DNA from: Heliocidaris tuberculata
Lineage: Eukaryota; Echinodermata; Echinoidea; Camarodonta; Echinometridae
Reading direction: 5' to 3'
NCBI GenBank assembly: GCA_025618425.1
Contig: CM046832.1
Coordinates: forward strand, 53,737,993 to 53,801,992
Length of the DNA: 64,000 nt
This document shows, piece by piece, positions 35,276-47,300 of the stretch. The position numbers were made by a program, and so were the translations under genes. The notes under the pieces are model-generated. The model saw nothing but the letters and a program-made list of their open reading frames with translations, made no database searches and was not told the origin of the DNA. Numbering within the stretch: position 1 is the stretch's first letter; the number at the start of each line of letters is the position of its first letter.

Positions 35276-37184
35276 CCCTGATGATAGCAGACTGACGTCT
35301 TCAAGACGTCGTAAACTGGTCTAAACTGGTCAACTCGTCATACGTCGTGTATGCAACGTCATTACGACGTCTTTATAACGTCTTGTGAAGACGTCATATT
35401 TATATAGTATAGACAACGTAATTATGACGTCTTTTTACGACGTCTTTCAAAGACAATTTTTTAGCCATTTTGTATGACCAAATAAACGACATTTTTAAGA
35501 CGTCTTACTGACGTCTTTTAAAGACAAAATTTGGCATCCTGTATGCCGACACAGGAAATGTACTACTTTTGGGGAGCAATTTTTGTCATAGCCATTTACA
35601 AAAGTTGGGAAGCTCTGGAGGTGATCAGTTGGTCTACGTGATACTGAAAATAATATCAAATAAAATAAATAAAATTACATTAAAAAAATATTTTTGCCAA
35701 ATTTGTAGGGCAATGTTATGACATTTACGTCAATATAATTTACAAGACTTTTTGCCAGTTTGGTAGGACAATATTATTACGTGATATTCAATCAATTACG
35801 AGATATTTTCTCTATTTGTATGATCAGGAGATGATGATATGCTATATTCAGACATGTATATATTTCATATTATCAGTTATTTATGGGATATTTTGTCACT
35901 GATGCGACCGTGATATGAAGTTATTCGTAAAAATGGCGCGATATTGAAAACAAAATCAGGGGCTGATAAATGAGATATCACTGTATTCGAAAATAAATTA
36001 TTATTTCATTGTCATTATCATTATTATCACTATTATTAATATTACTACACACATGTAATATCATCATCATAATCATCATTATCATTATTATTATTGTTAT
36101 TACCATTATTATTATTATTATTATTATTATCATTTAGAATACCATTACAATTTTCCAATTCGATTTAAAATGCCTTCTAATAATGTAGGAATACCTCCTA
36201 ACTATTGTAAACACGATAAAAATTATTTTCGAAAAATCAACTGAAGGCAATTTCATTAGCCCCGTTTATCACCTTTAGAAATGTGCGAACATTACAATGG
36301 CATATTACGTAATCCGAACCTGATATCTATGGGCAGTACAATAGGCCTTTGAAATTGCCCATGAGTTTATTTTTTCGAAAGTAGTTTTTATCGCGTTTGT
36401 AGTTTCGAATGAAATCAAAGGACGTAAAAAAGACGTCATATTTACGCCGTGATCCGAATATAATAATCAATCGTGAATATCCATGAATGACCAAAAACGA
36501 CGAAAATTTGTGGAAATAGATAGATGACATTTGATTTTTAGGATTTTATGCAATGATTGCACTCTTAGTTGTGATGGAAAATATGCTTTCATTATTTATT
36601 ATGTTGTACATAATTCAGTCAATGTCATGAGGAGGTATTTTTAGAAATACATTAAAAAATTGTAATCTTCAACCAATTTTTACAATTGCTACACTATAGT
36701 CCCTGTATATAGTAGCTAGGTATAGCAAATAGGATTTTAGGAGTATAGGGCTGATGTAGGATAATAATAAATAATGTATATACGATAGGACATATGATAG
36801 GACATATGAGAAAATGTTGGTATAGATAATATGCTATTTAACTGATATTATTTAATTAATTTGTTTTCTTTGTAAAGAGGGATATCTTTTTGATGTCTTA
36901 GACGTCTTTAAGACATCTTTAAGACGTCCTTAAGACGTCAGTATGAATAGCACACGACGTAAAAGAGACGTCTTTATGACGTCTTCTATTGGTAATAAAC
37001 ATGTCTTGCGGACGTCATAAAGATGTCTTATTTGATCAGAAAGACGTCAAAATTACGTCAATATAAGACGTCTTCAAGAGGTCAAGCGTGGGTCACATTG
37101 TCGTCATACTGACGTCATTATCTGACGTCTTTAAGACGTGTGAAACGACGTCATTAAGACGTCGTTTTGACCCTACTATCAGGG
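35276..37184. mobile_element. DNA element with GACGTC arrays at both ends
   Basis: The left end is CCCTGATGATAGCAG and the inverse of the right end is CCCTGATAGTAGGG. Both ends are followed by clusters of AAGACGTC/GACGTCTT: about 8 GACGTC words in 35290-35530, 12 in 36890-37165, and one between. The middle is AT-rich with an ATT microsatellite (36005-36133). Inverted termini with subterminal repeat arrays are typical of non-autonomous DNA transposons whose transposase binds repeated sites. The superfamily and the target duplication are not resolved. Confidence 0.65.
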
Positions 37185-38214
37185 TTATTTTCTCGAATAA
37201 AATCTGACTGGTCGCAATGTGACCTCACAAAGCTTCTTTTTCTTTCTTTTTCCTCCTCGCTCGCAATTGAATCATCAAGGTCATTTCACACAGCTGCAAA
37301 GCATGATGCAGAAGCAGTATCAACGACCATGACAAAAATTATACGATTAAATGTTGAATATGATCCTTGGTAGTGTATCAATTAGAATATAGGAATATAT
37401 CACTGTATCAAAATGACACTTTTTTGCTTTGTGATTACCTTTTGTAGGTGCACATCTTTAAAAAAATAGTTTTTTTGTTTTTTTGTTGATGCCCCCAGCG
37501 CTTTGAATTCGTAACGTCTGATCAGAACACATGCAGGCAAAAAATATGTATCATAGTCTATTCTACAATATACAGGATCGGTGATCTAAGCGGATGAGAG
37601 GGGGGCATGGCAGTAGTATTGTCATCTTCATGCAGTCAATGTGACTGCGTAAAAGCTTTGTAGAAAACTATAATGCAAAAGAATTCCAGAAAGGATTGAT
37701 TTTCGGAAGGTCGCTAAATATATACGCTCCCTCGCACATCATTATTTTGTATTTAACAATTAAGAGGAATACTAAACTCTGTACCGGTTGAGACTAATCA
37801 TTAAACTTGTGCAAAGAGTGGATGTTCGATGACATTTCTGCAGAGTGCAAAAAAAAATTATTATCTTGAAGGGTCGCTTCCAATCATTAGAAAAGTTAGC
37901 CTATCTAATAAACCCTGTAAAAGCTTTTGGGTTGTGTACTAAAGATGATTATGTTTAATCTTGCCCAAATCGCATTGTCAGTCAAAACACAGGCTTAGAT
38001 TTCACTGTGTGATTGAAAGTGCTTCAATTTAGTAAAATTCAGAATTTTCTGTACTCCCTACAAATATAATCATACAGGGGCGTCTCTATAGGATGCAAAG
38101 ATTTTATACTTCACATTGCAAACTTATTCGACCGAGGTGGTGGGGGTGCGGGTGCGGGGCGGCAGGGGCGGTGGGCCCCCACTCTTTCAAGTACCCCAAA
38201 AGCGCCCTCTTTAT
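37185..38214. other. Intergenic stretch without recognised features
   Basis: A CAGGGGCGTCTC word near 38077 could be one end of an hAT-like element, but no matching inverse end was found. A G/C-rich patch lies at 38135-38180. No gene is supported. Confidence 0.45.
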
Positions 38215-38600
38215 TCCTGAAAAATTCACCTTTCTCTCTGAAATGTGCCCCTTTTTACTACTAAATGTGCCCCTCTTTACTTCTGATAAGTGCCCAATCT
38301 TTACTTCTGATAAGTGCCCCTTTTCAAATCTGATAATTTCCACCTTAATTGTCTCTCTAATAAGTATTCTTTTCTCCTTCTGATAAGTGCCCCTTTTCGA
38401 ATCTAAATATTGCCCCCTTTTCTCTCAAATATATGCCCCTTTCTCCTTTGATAAATGCATTTTACTTCTGATAGGTGCCCCTTTTCCCTTCTAATATGTG
38501 CCCTTTTCCTCTTCTCATAAGTGCCCTTTTTCACCTCTTATAAGTACCCCTTTCCTCCTCTGATAAGAGCCCTTTCCTCTTCTTGTAAGTGCCCTCTTTT
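38215..38600. repeat. Degenerate minisatellite (TTCTGATAAGTGCCCCTTTT)
   Basis: Roughly 14 imperfect copies of a 25-28-bp unit containing GATAAGTGCCC and a CTTTTC tail. In frame it reads as repeated KGHLSEVK on the minus strand, or TSDKCP on the plus strand, only because the unit repeats. Related single units occur near 39390 and 40670. A T-rich (TTTTG)n tract follows at 38628-38696. Confidence 0.8.
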
Positions 38601-38961
38601 ACTTATATTTCCAACTTTTTGTTCTTTTCTTTTCTTTTCTTGTTTTGTTTTGTTTTGTTTGTTTGTTTTGTTTTGTTTTTTTTTTTTTTTTTTTTAAAGA
38701 GAGCCATATCTAGTTTCAAAGAATCGGTTTGCGTCTTTATAGGTACCCATATTACTACAACTACAATGTAAGGCAACGGAGCTGGAGGCAAACGGGGCAC
38801 AATGCCCATCCCCCCCCCCCCCAACAAAGGATTTCTCATTCCGCTCGCTCGAATGTACCAGGTAAGGGCAAAATTTTCTGAAAATGTCCCCATAATTCGC
38901 TCACTAAGTTCGCTAGCTCTTATGTATATAATGAAATCAAGCAGATTGCATTAAGTATATA

Positions 38962-40304
38962 CAGTGCGTCCCAGAAAAAACGAAACCCTAAAACAAAGGG
39001 TTATTGTGACCACATTATGTACTCTATGACAATATTCTTTTATTTTCCATAAACTAGAAGTAGTATGCTTCTAAATGAGACCTTGATGGCATCCATCCGT
39101 ACATGCTTTACCGAGCAGCAGCATTTTGAAAATGACATGTAAAAACTCAGTTGTGCCGGATTTGGGTAAAACCATAAAGACGTTAATATCACATGCGAAA
39201 ATGACTAAATAGAAATACCATGCAGCTTTAAGAGATATGGTAAACGTGAAATTCCCGTGTGTGATGGCATGCATCCAATCAGAAATTCATACAACACGGG
39301 TCAATACTAATTTCCAGTGGTGGCAGGGGCATACGCCCACAAAATTTCCAAAATCAATAAACATCCCTCAAAAAATGAAAAAGTGCCCTTCGTGTGATGG
39401 AAAAGGTGCCCTCGTGAGGGGGGAAATTGCCACAAATATTATATTTTTCTGCCTTATGTGCCCTTTATACCTTGTATTTCCATCTGGCAATGGAAAGTGC
39501 CACTTTCCATTGCCAGACTTTTATGAAAAAATATCACTTTTCTATCCGCTTTGTTCTTAAAAGAAACTTCAGTTCAGAAAATGCAAAATAATTGCTTCGA
39601 TTGCAGGTATACCATTTCAAAGCAAAACATACCCTTTCTTTATCCCCAACATCAACAAAACATTGACCGTCCTTTAATTTATGATGAGGGTGTTATCCTT
39701 ACCCCAATTATTGAAAGAAACAGATGAAAACAGTCTTCTAATAGGGTTTTAAAAGTGGGGTAACCTCGCTAGTTGTAAGGACCGCTATTCATAAGGACCA
39801 CTTATTCATAAGGACCGCTATCTATAACGCGTGACTAAATGAATAGCGGTTTTGTAGGAATAGCGGTCCTTCTGAATAGCGAGCAAACCATAGTCAAATT
39901 TCCTCGCTAGTCATAAGGACATCCATTCATAAGGACCACTATTCATAACTACTCATAAGGACCGTTATTCATAGCGCGTGTTAAATGAATAGCGGTTTTC
40001 TATGAACAGCGGTTCCTGTGAATAGCGAGCGGATCCGTTAAAAGTCATGTTAAATTTGGGTCATGTTCGCATGTGATCCTAACGTTTTCACGGTTTTACC
40101 CAAATCCGGCATAACTGAGTTTTTACAGGTCTTTTTCAAAATGCTGCTGCTCTGTAAAGCATGTACGGATGGATGCCATCAAGATATCATTTAAAAGCAT
40201 AATACTTCTAGGTTATGGAAAATAGATGATTATTGTCATAGAGCATATAGTGTAGTCACAATAACCCTTTGTGTTAAGGTTTCGTTTTTTTCTGGGACGC
40301 ACTG
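38962..40304. mobile_element. TA-flanked CAGTGCG element with ~245-bp terminal inverted repeats
   Basis: The left arm (38962 to about 39211) begins CAGTGCGTCCCAGAAAAAAC. The right arm (about 40058-40304) is its inverse at high identity, with matching blocks such as GATGGCATCCATCCGTACAT and GAGCAGCAGCATTTTGAAAA. TA flanks both ends. The inner 0.85 kb contains two tandem hairpins and no transposase. The outermost ~18 bp match the elements at 32572 and 46681, but the arms differ after that, so this is a different family sharing transposase-recognition ends. Confidence 0.85.
39764..40030. repeat. Two tandem ~125-bp hairpins
   Basis: Copy 1 (39764-39884) and copy 2 (39902-40030) each start CCTCGCTAGT and end GAATAGCGAGC. 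The left arms contain ATAAGGACCGCTATTCATAA-type words and the right arms the inverse GAATAGCGGT, around a GCGCGT/ACGCGT centre. Each copy is an imperfect palindrome, and the pair is a direct repeat. Confidence 0.85.
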
Positions 40305-41159
40305 TATATCGGTGTAATCCTAAAGAAATCGATAAGGTTAATGTACAAATTAGAAGATCATTCGACATTCCCCAAAATGAATTTGCTGCTGTCATTTCAT
40401 TATATCGCTGTAAATGATGTACAACTCAAGGACTTCAGCATTACAAAAAAAGTCAGAAATTTTTGCTCGCTTGCTTCCTTCGCTCACACATGAATCGTTA
40501 GACCATTACCATTACACACAACTGCTAATCAGGGAAGCTGAAGTAGTGACCAGAACCACAATAAAAAGGAAGAAGGTGATGCTTGATAATAACTATATTA
40601 ATTAGACCGTAGCCAGTAATACCAATGTCACAAAATGGTCCCTTTTTCGCTTTATGTTCACTTCTTGTAGGTGCCCCTTTTCTCCCAAAAGTGCCCTTTA
40701 TTTATTTGCGGGGTGGATAGCATCATCACCGTGACACCCCCCCCCCCCCCCTTTGATCATCAAAATGATGATGAAGCATGCAACTTTGATTTTAATTTCG
40801 GCCTTTTTGCCAGCCGGGGGCAGCGCCTCTAGCCCGCATATCAATATTTAGTGTCTGCTTTTGCGAGAAAAAAAATTATTGCGGTAAAAAATGTTTTTCT
40901 GTCTTTGAAATACACTCAAATATTGGATTTATAATTACGTTTTCGGGCTCCTCGCTACCCGAATATAAGGATATTCGGGCTCCTTGCGTTCTTCGGCCAC
41001 CTGGCCCTGCCCGAATAAAGGGGGAAGCCGCCCCACCACCGCTTTGTATGATTGCAGCCAAGAAAGGAATGGTAGTCAAGGCCACCCCCTGAACCCCCGC
41101 CCCTCCAAGTCCTGCCCCCTTCGATTGTGCACTTCAAAGCTGTATTTAGACTAGCTTAC
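40305..41159. other. Intergenic stretch, low-complexity C run
   Basis: Contains a C run at 40737-40752, a stray GTGCCCCTTTT unit near 40671 and a G/C-rich patch at 40970-41130. Open frames in the latter are glycine/arginine-rich and not convincing. Confidence 0.4.
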
Positions 41160-41416
41160 TTCTTCGAGCATTTGGCATGGAGCAGGTTTAGCTGATGTAA
41201 AGTGTCTGTGCTTATAAAGACTACCACGGATTTTGTTTTCGGAAAACATTTGTTTATAAATATTCATTAGTAGGTTCGTGTTAATTGGACAAAGTGGATT
41301 CATGTGGGCGGAGTTTAGGATGTGAATATTTTGAATACACGCGGTTTCAATTTCACAGCTGACATTGCATTCAAGATCGACTTTGCCTGTTTTGAATGTG
41401 ATTTCGATTTTCGGAC
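41160..41416 (-). CDS. Candidate isolated exon, unknown protein
   Basis: On the minus strand a 257-nt open stretch is bounded by a good acceptor (tttctaacacag) and a good donor (GAAGAA|gtaagc). It would encode PKIEITFKTGKVDLECNVSC and further, ending CQMLEE. I recognise no domain. No partner exon could be found on either side: the frame just upstream (41707-41456) closes with a stop 36 nt before the acceptor. It may be part of an unseen gene, an old transposon or chance. Confidence 0.25.
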
Positions 41417-44223
41417 CTGTGTTAGAAATAAACGTGAGTAAAAAGTAGTTCACCTTTACTGAGAGAATGATGAGAACATCCTTTGAAGTTCTATCACGTT
41501 GTTGCCATATCTAGATAATCGCTTTCGATGGCCGCGACTTGTCTTCCGCCTTGGCTTCAGTTTTTGGCTATAGGCTAGCCTATGGCTTTGGACAACGGAG
41601 CTACTCTCTGCTCGAAAGCGGCGGGAGAGTTCGGGGTGTGTGGAGTGTCTGTGAATCGAATGAGAGAGCGTATTTTCTATGTGATCTGTCTCAGTGTGTC
41701 TGTTCACTGCACTGACCCCCCATTTGCTCTTCCATTGTAAGAGATAAATAGAGATCCTAAATGGTCTAAAATGTTGTTTTTTTCCCCTTCAATTATTATT
41801 CTAGATATAAATAACGGTGATATTAATGTGAAATAAGTCCCCCCCCCCATTCACTCTACACACTGTTATTGCTGAGTATCGGTTTATTGCGTGCAATGCT
41901 ATGGGGACTTCATCATCCCCCTCACTCACCCCCTCAATAAACGAAACACCCAAGTGTGTGCATACACACTGAATGAGAGGGGACTTATTCCACGATTAGG
42001 CCGAAATAACCATCTCTCTTGAGGAATTCTTGGATGTAATTTATGGTTTAGGACTTTACTTTAGGAAACGACTCGTAGAGTAGTTTGCAAGCATGGGAAT
42101 GAAGACAATTGGCATGATTGGCAATATGTATTAGTGTGACGAAATGAAGTACTGACCATGCTGACTGTGTGGAGTGTATGGTGGTTTCCTATTTCATGAT
42201 TTAATTCTTTAAATTCTTTAGATAATTTAGTGAAAATGATTTGTTAACCTTATGCATGGGCGTGTGAGTGTGTAATTGGGTTTTTACAGACTGTATCAAT
42301 CACATATGATTTTTGATGCAGCTGCTTGTTAATGGTTGCGGTCATTGCACATGTTGCAGGTAGCCAAAAGTTGTTTGTAGGATCCTAGACTGAAAATTCT
42401 GTCTCATTCGTTAGGTCTTCACTTAGAGACAGAAACGGTCGTATCACTCTGCTGTGCAAACGGAATACACATTGAATTACACACTAATAACAGTTTAAAT
42501 ACGGCTGCAAGATTTTCAAACAGAGAATACCTTGGACCCTGAATTACCTGAAAAAGGAGCTTTAAACGAATTATTCAGTCAAATTGTTAAGTTGAACCGA
42601 TTCCTTAAATGGTAGAGCCTAGGCCTAACCAATTCAATAATAATATGTAGATCTAGATATATGAGGAAAAATCAAATTATTGCGATTTTTCCAACTACAC
42701 ATCGGCGTGTAGTCGGTTTGCACAGCAGAGTGATACGACCGTTTCTGTCAACTAGACGACAGTACGAATTTTCAAGGTCTAGAATACAACACGAGATTGA
42801 TTATTTTAGGTATATCCAGGCCACTCTCACTTATGTGAGGTTATATCTATCATATAGCTACTCTCATACCTTCATACTACAGAGAATTGCCTTCCATAGA
42901 GAGTGTGTAATCTCTAGCACAAGCCACATTGTTGCCATGTTGAAGGAGCAAGATCGCTGGCCAAAAACAGCCTGAAAATTTCACTTGATCAAGGTGATAA
43001 AGATCTGATTGAAGAATTTGATATAAAATTGGCTTTTCTATCATCCTAACATGTAGAAGGAAGTATTTTCTGAAAATTTTGCCTGTTATGTTGTTGTTTT
43101 CACCTCTTCAACGTAGAGGTCGCAACTGCTGCCTAATAGTGATGGTTCCATGAGTGGATCTAGGCTACCTCGGCACTAGCGACATCTCACACTCAGCAGA
43201 AAATCAAGACCAAGTTATCCAAGATAACTGAATCAACTGAAAACATTTCAGTGAATTTTTGCATTTACTTTAGTAGACTCTACACCTTTTTTTTAAATAC
43301 CACATTCAATATAAGTGGGCACTTGGCAGGAATGTGTAAAATAGTTAAGAGTCAAGAGGTTTAAATTTCAAGAGGGGAAAATGTACATACAAAACATGAA
43401 ATTAATGGCTATTAGGGGTCCAGTGTGTAGCTTTTCAAACATCATCACCAAGTTAGCCTGATGCCCTAGTCGTATTTAGTCTCTGACTCGATGCAGTTGA
43501 TGATAATTTTTTGCAGTATACAAAAGGGGATATTATCTCAACTGATGCATCTGGCCCAGTAAGGCAGTAAGCCCTTCATCACAAACATCCAGATCCAGAT
43601 ATGATTGCATATATCATTGAAACTCTGATGAAAGCCTGACAACAATATCTCGGGGCTTTATTTTATCCCAAACTGCAATGTGATTATGGCCATATTTTAA
43701 TACTGCATGATTTCCCATAGCTAACTAGAATGGCAACAACCATTGTAGGCCCATAGCTATGTGGGGCCAAGGAGAACATTCACTGCTTTACCATTAAAAC
43801 AGAAACCTCAAAATCAAGTTAAGTAGGACTGAATTTACATACATTTGCCAGATGACTTGATTCAGGATGAAATGTAATCTGCAACAAATGTATGTGGTTT
43901 CCAAGATGAAATTGCTCATAATTTTCCCCTTCCTCATGAACGTATGATCTGCCCTTGACCAATCCTTGCTATCCATGTACAATATTTACCAAGTATAGTT
44001 GTCCAGATTACAAGTTACATGTATGAGTTTGTAAAAGTTTAAATAGATTCAATTTAACTGGCCTAAACTATCACACAACTTATAAATATGAAAAAGATAT
44101 CTAAAAACTTTTTTTAAAGACTGTGCACGTTCTCAAATTTGACTTTAAACTTGTAAATATCATTTGATCCACCGTATGATAAACAATAAAACCATGTAAC
44201 CTTTTGTTTCTTTTGTTTTTTAG
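41417..44223. other. Region upstream of Spindly coding start; promoter probably here
   Basis: The first visible Spindly exon is preceded by a splice acceptor, so an upstream non-coding exon and promoter are expected here. CpG-containing stretches occur at 41500-41720 and near 43110-43190. No TATA box or start site can be chosen. A 34-bp inverted repeat sits at 42428-42749. The rest shows nothing recognisable. Confidence 0.4.
42428..42749. repeat. Perfect 34-bp inverted repeat with 254-bp spacer
   Basis: The arms at 42428-42461 and 42716-42749 are exact reverse complements (left arm begins GACAGAAACGGTCGTATCAC). A weaker match continues inward (AATACACA versus ACTACACG). The size suits a small MITE. 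No target duplication was recognised. Confidence 0.8.
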
Positions 44224-44235
44224 TTAGAGAAGAAG

Positions 44236-44397
44236 ATGGACTTGGAGGAGAAGATTGAGAGATTGAAGCAAGAGTTGAAGGAGAGTGAAGCCAATGTACA
44301 CAAAGCAGCTTCATTTGGCAAAGATCTCCTTGAAACCAACAGGGAGTTGGAGCAGAGAAATGAGGATCTCATTATAGAACACACCAAACAAATTGAG
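44236..44397 (+). CDS. SPDL1: Spindly exon 1 (first coding exon, CC1 box)
   Basis: 54 codons, phase 0 at the end, donor ATTGAG|gtacga. The exon itself starts at 44224 after ttgttttttag, so 12 nt of 5' UTR (reading in frame LEKK) precede the ATG. The ATG at 44236 places AASFG at residues 24-28, nearly the same distance from the N terminus as in human Spindly (AAQYG at 23-27), which supports this start. Confidence 0.92.
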
Positions 44398-47300
44398 GTA
44401 CGACGAAGTCAAACTCCTCGGTTTTTTTTTTTGGTTTTTTTTTCATTTTGAAACTGATATTTTGTGAGTTGTTCAGAGCTACATTAAATCATATCTTTTA
44501 GTGATGCCATTTGAGATCTACACAGAAGTTTCTACAAATGTTGCTGTTGTCCTATATTTCATAGATGGTCATGTGTCATGAACTGGTCCCCCGAAAAGGG
44601 TGGTGCTGTTACACTTTTGGGGGGAAAATGCTTATATCTTTGTCAAAATTTGGCAAATGACTATAAATTTGGTATCAAATGAAAGCTTACATGTACATAC
44701 GGTACTCAACTTTATTGTCTTATGATTGAAAAGAAAAGTAAGGTTGGCTGAGCAAAAGTTGTGTACGAAACTGAAATACTGGGAATTTTAGTTCAAAAGT
44801 GGCACTGCAAGCGCTACATGTAGGTTTAAAAAAAGATTTTTGACACTTTTTGATCGTTAATAACTTAAAAGTTATAGCTTGTATCAGACTGAGGTTTTCA
44901 CATTGTAAGGTTGGAGGTTGCCAAATTTAATTATAGTAAGTTTCATGACATTTGTTCCAATACTATTTTCTATAAAATGTTCTGAATTTTTGATTAGTTT
45001 TTCACTTTTAGAAAACTCAAGGCCACAAAATCTGTGTGTATCAGTGATTAATTCAGAGCACAACAATTTCTATTGTGCATTGCAGATGAAATTCCAGAGC
45101 ATCTCTTTTAACCCAGAGTCATGAATCATTAATGACAACAAAAGTTTGGCAGAATTGACAGACCTGTACGATGCACAATTTCATTGTTGTGTGCTGAATA
45201 GCCTGAATTAATAACTTATACACACCAATTTGTGGTCTTGAGTTTTCAAAAAGTGAAAATCTAATTTGTTAATCAGAACATTATGGTGAGAATATTGATG
45301 AAGGAAATTTCATAAAACTACTCCAAGTAACTTGGTATCCTTCAGCTTCACAATGTGAAAACCTCAGTTTGAGAAGAGTTATAGCTTTTGAGTTATCAGC
45401 CATCAAATGTGTCAAAATGTTTTTCAAATGCCTAGTCCAAAGTCAGTGGATATTTTTGATATTTTAGCAATTTTTTAAAAATATCATTATTTTTGTCAAA
45501 ACTTGTCATATGGGTACAAATTTGGTACCGAATTACAGCTGTCTTTCTCTTCTTTACTGTCTTGTTATTGAAAAGTATGCATGCAATAACAAATGATTTA
45601 AAACTTCATACAATGACCATTGATAATTTTGAATTGTTTCATAAGTTTGGGGGATTTTTTCATTATTACACAATCATTAACCCTGGACAATTATACATTG
45701 TTGTAAGGATCTGAATCAATTTTTTAAGAATATAACATTTTTATTGCCCTAGGAGTGCCGAAGAAAAGGTTATGAAAACAATAAGATAACAAAAAATATC
45801 AAAAATTTCATATTCAAGTCCATGCAACTATTTTATCTTACTCCTTATGTCAATTTTGAATGCATATTTAGATTCCTTGTGTAATTTCCTGTCAGGAAAT
45901 GTATACTTTTTATCATAGGTTGTATACTTTGTAGGCTTTTAAAGTTAAAAATGCGTCACAGAAGCTAAAATCACCTTGTAACACAAAAGGGGACCAACTC
46001 ATGACAAACGACCAGATGAGTTTTTTAATTAAATGAAAGATAAAGGAATAGACAGAGCCTCTCTGTATCTTCCCTCTGTCTCTCCTTCTCTCTCCTTCTC
46101 TCTCTCGCGCTTTCTATTTCCCTTTCTTTCTGTCTATCTCTCTCCCTATTCCCCCTCTCTTTCCATCCCTCTCTCTCTTCCCTCTTTCTCTCCCTCCTCC
46201 CCCTATCTCTCTCTTTCCCTCTCCCTTCCTCTCTTCCTCTTCTCCATTTCTCTCTCCATTCCTCTCTCCCTTCCTCGTTCTTACTCTCTATTTCTTTCCT
46301 TTTAATTCAATAGGAACTGGAGCAGGAGAAGTACTCTCTTCAGATGCAGCTGGCCAACAAGGAGAGTATGGAGCGTCACCATGCGTCCGAAATAGAGAGT
46401 CTCCAGGAGAAGCTGAAGCAGGAGACAGGGCGGCTCAAGGAGCGCTTGGAGCTGGAGCACACCCGTGAGGTCCAGAAGGTCAAGACCACCTGTGAGGGTC
46501 TCAAGTCTGATCTGGAGCTAGCCACGATCCAGAGTGAACAACTAAGGGAACAAGTAACTTAAAGTCACAATTATTTTTGTTGTTGTTGTGTCAATATGGT
46601 GTTAGATTATACCCGGACATTTCAAAGTCTTCTGCAAATTTACTTTCCACTTTATCTCTAACAAAATAATGAAGACTCTACAGTGCATCCCAGAAAAAAG
46701 TTAACAGTTGCAAAAAGTCTACCCAGATAGATATTTCAAATTATTCTAAGGAAATTTTCATACCTGTGGATAGCTTAGGGTTTCTTCTATCAAATGACAC
46801 CAAAATATCAACCAATATTCTACACTTGAGTGAACAAAAGCCAATTTTGTGAAAGGGTACAAAATCAAGACTTGACAAGAATTGATATTGGCTCTGGCTG
46901 GTATCAGCCAAGGTGAGTCATGAAAAGGCTTAGAAATTTCCATGTTCTGGTCAATAAAAGGCAAATTATGAAATAACAGGCTTTGTTCTATGTATTTCTT
47001 TACACAACCCATCAATATTCTATGCTTGAGTGAGCAATTAACTACTTTGTTGAGTGTTTCAAAGTGTTACTTTTGGTGAGTGTTTTAATTTCACTCAGTC
47101 ATAAATTTTTCATGGGATATATCAGGACATACAGTGAACAAAGTCTGTTCTTTCATAAATTTTCTTTTAATGATCAGAATATAACATTTTTAAGCCTTTT
47201 CATGACCCTCAACTTTGCTGATACCAGCCAGAACATAAACATTTGTCAAGTATGGATTTTGCACCCTTTCACCAAAATTGGCTTTTGTCACTCAAGCGTA

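Larger units (their letters stand above)
44398..46313 (+). other. Spindly intron 1 (1.9 kb)
   Basis: Filled mostly by the foldback element 44566-46014, then a polypyrimidine stretch (46050-46300) reaching the acceptor. No coding signal. Confidence 0.8.

Noticed and set aside
38215..38600. Possible CRISPR-like array
   Set aside because: The units are contiguous and diverged, without unique spacers, and the genome is eukaryotic.
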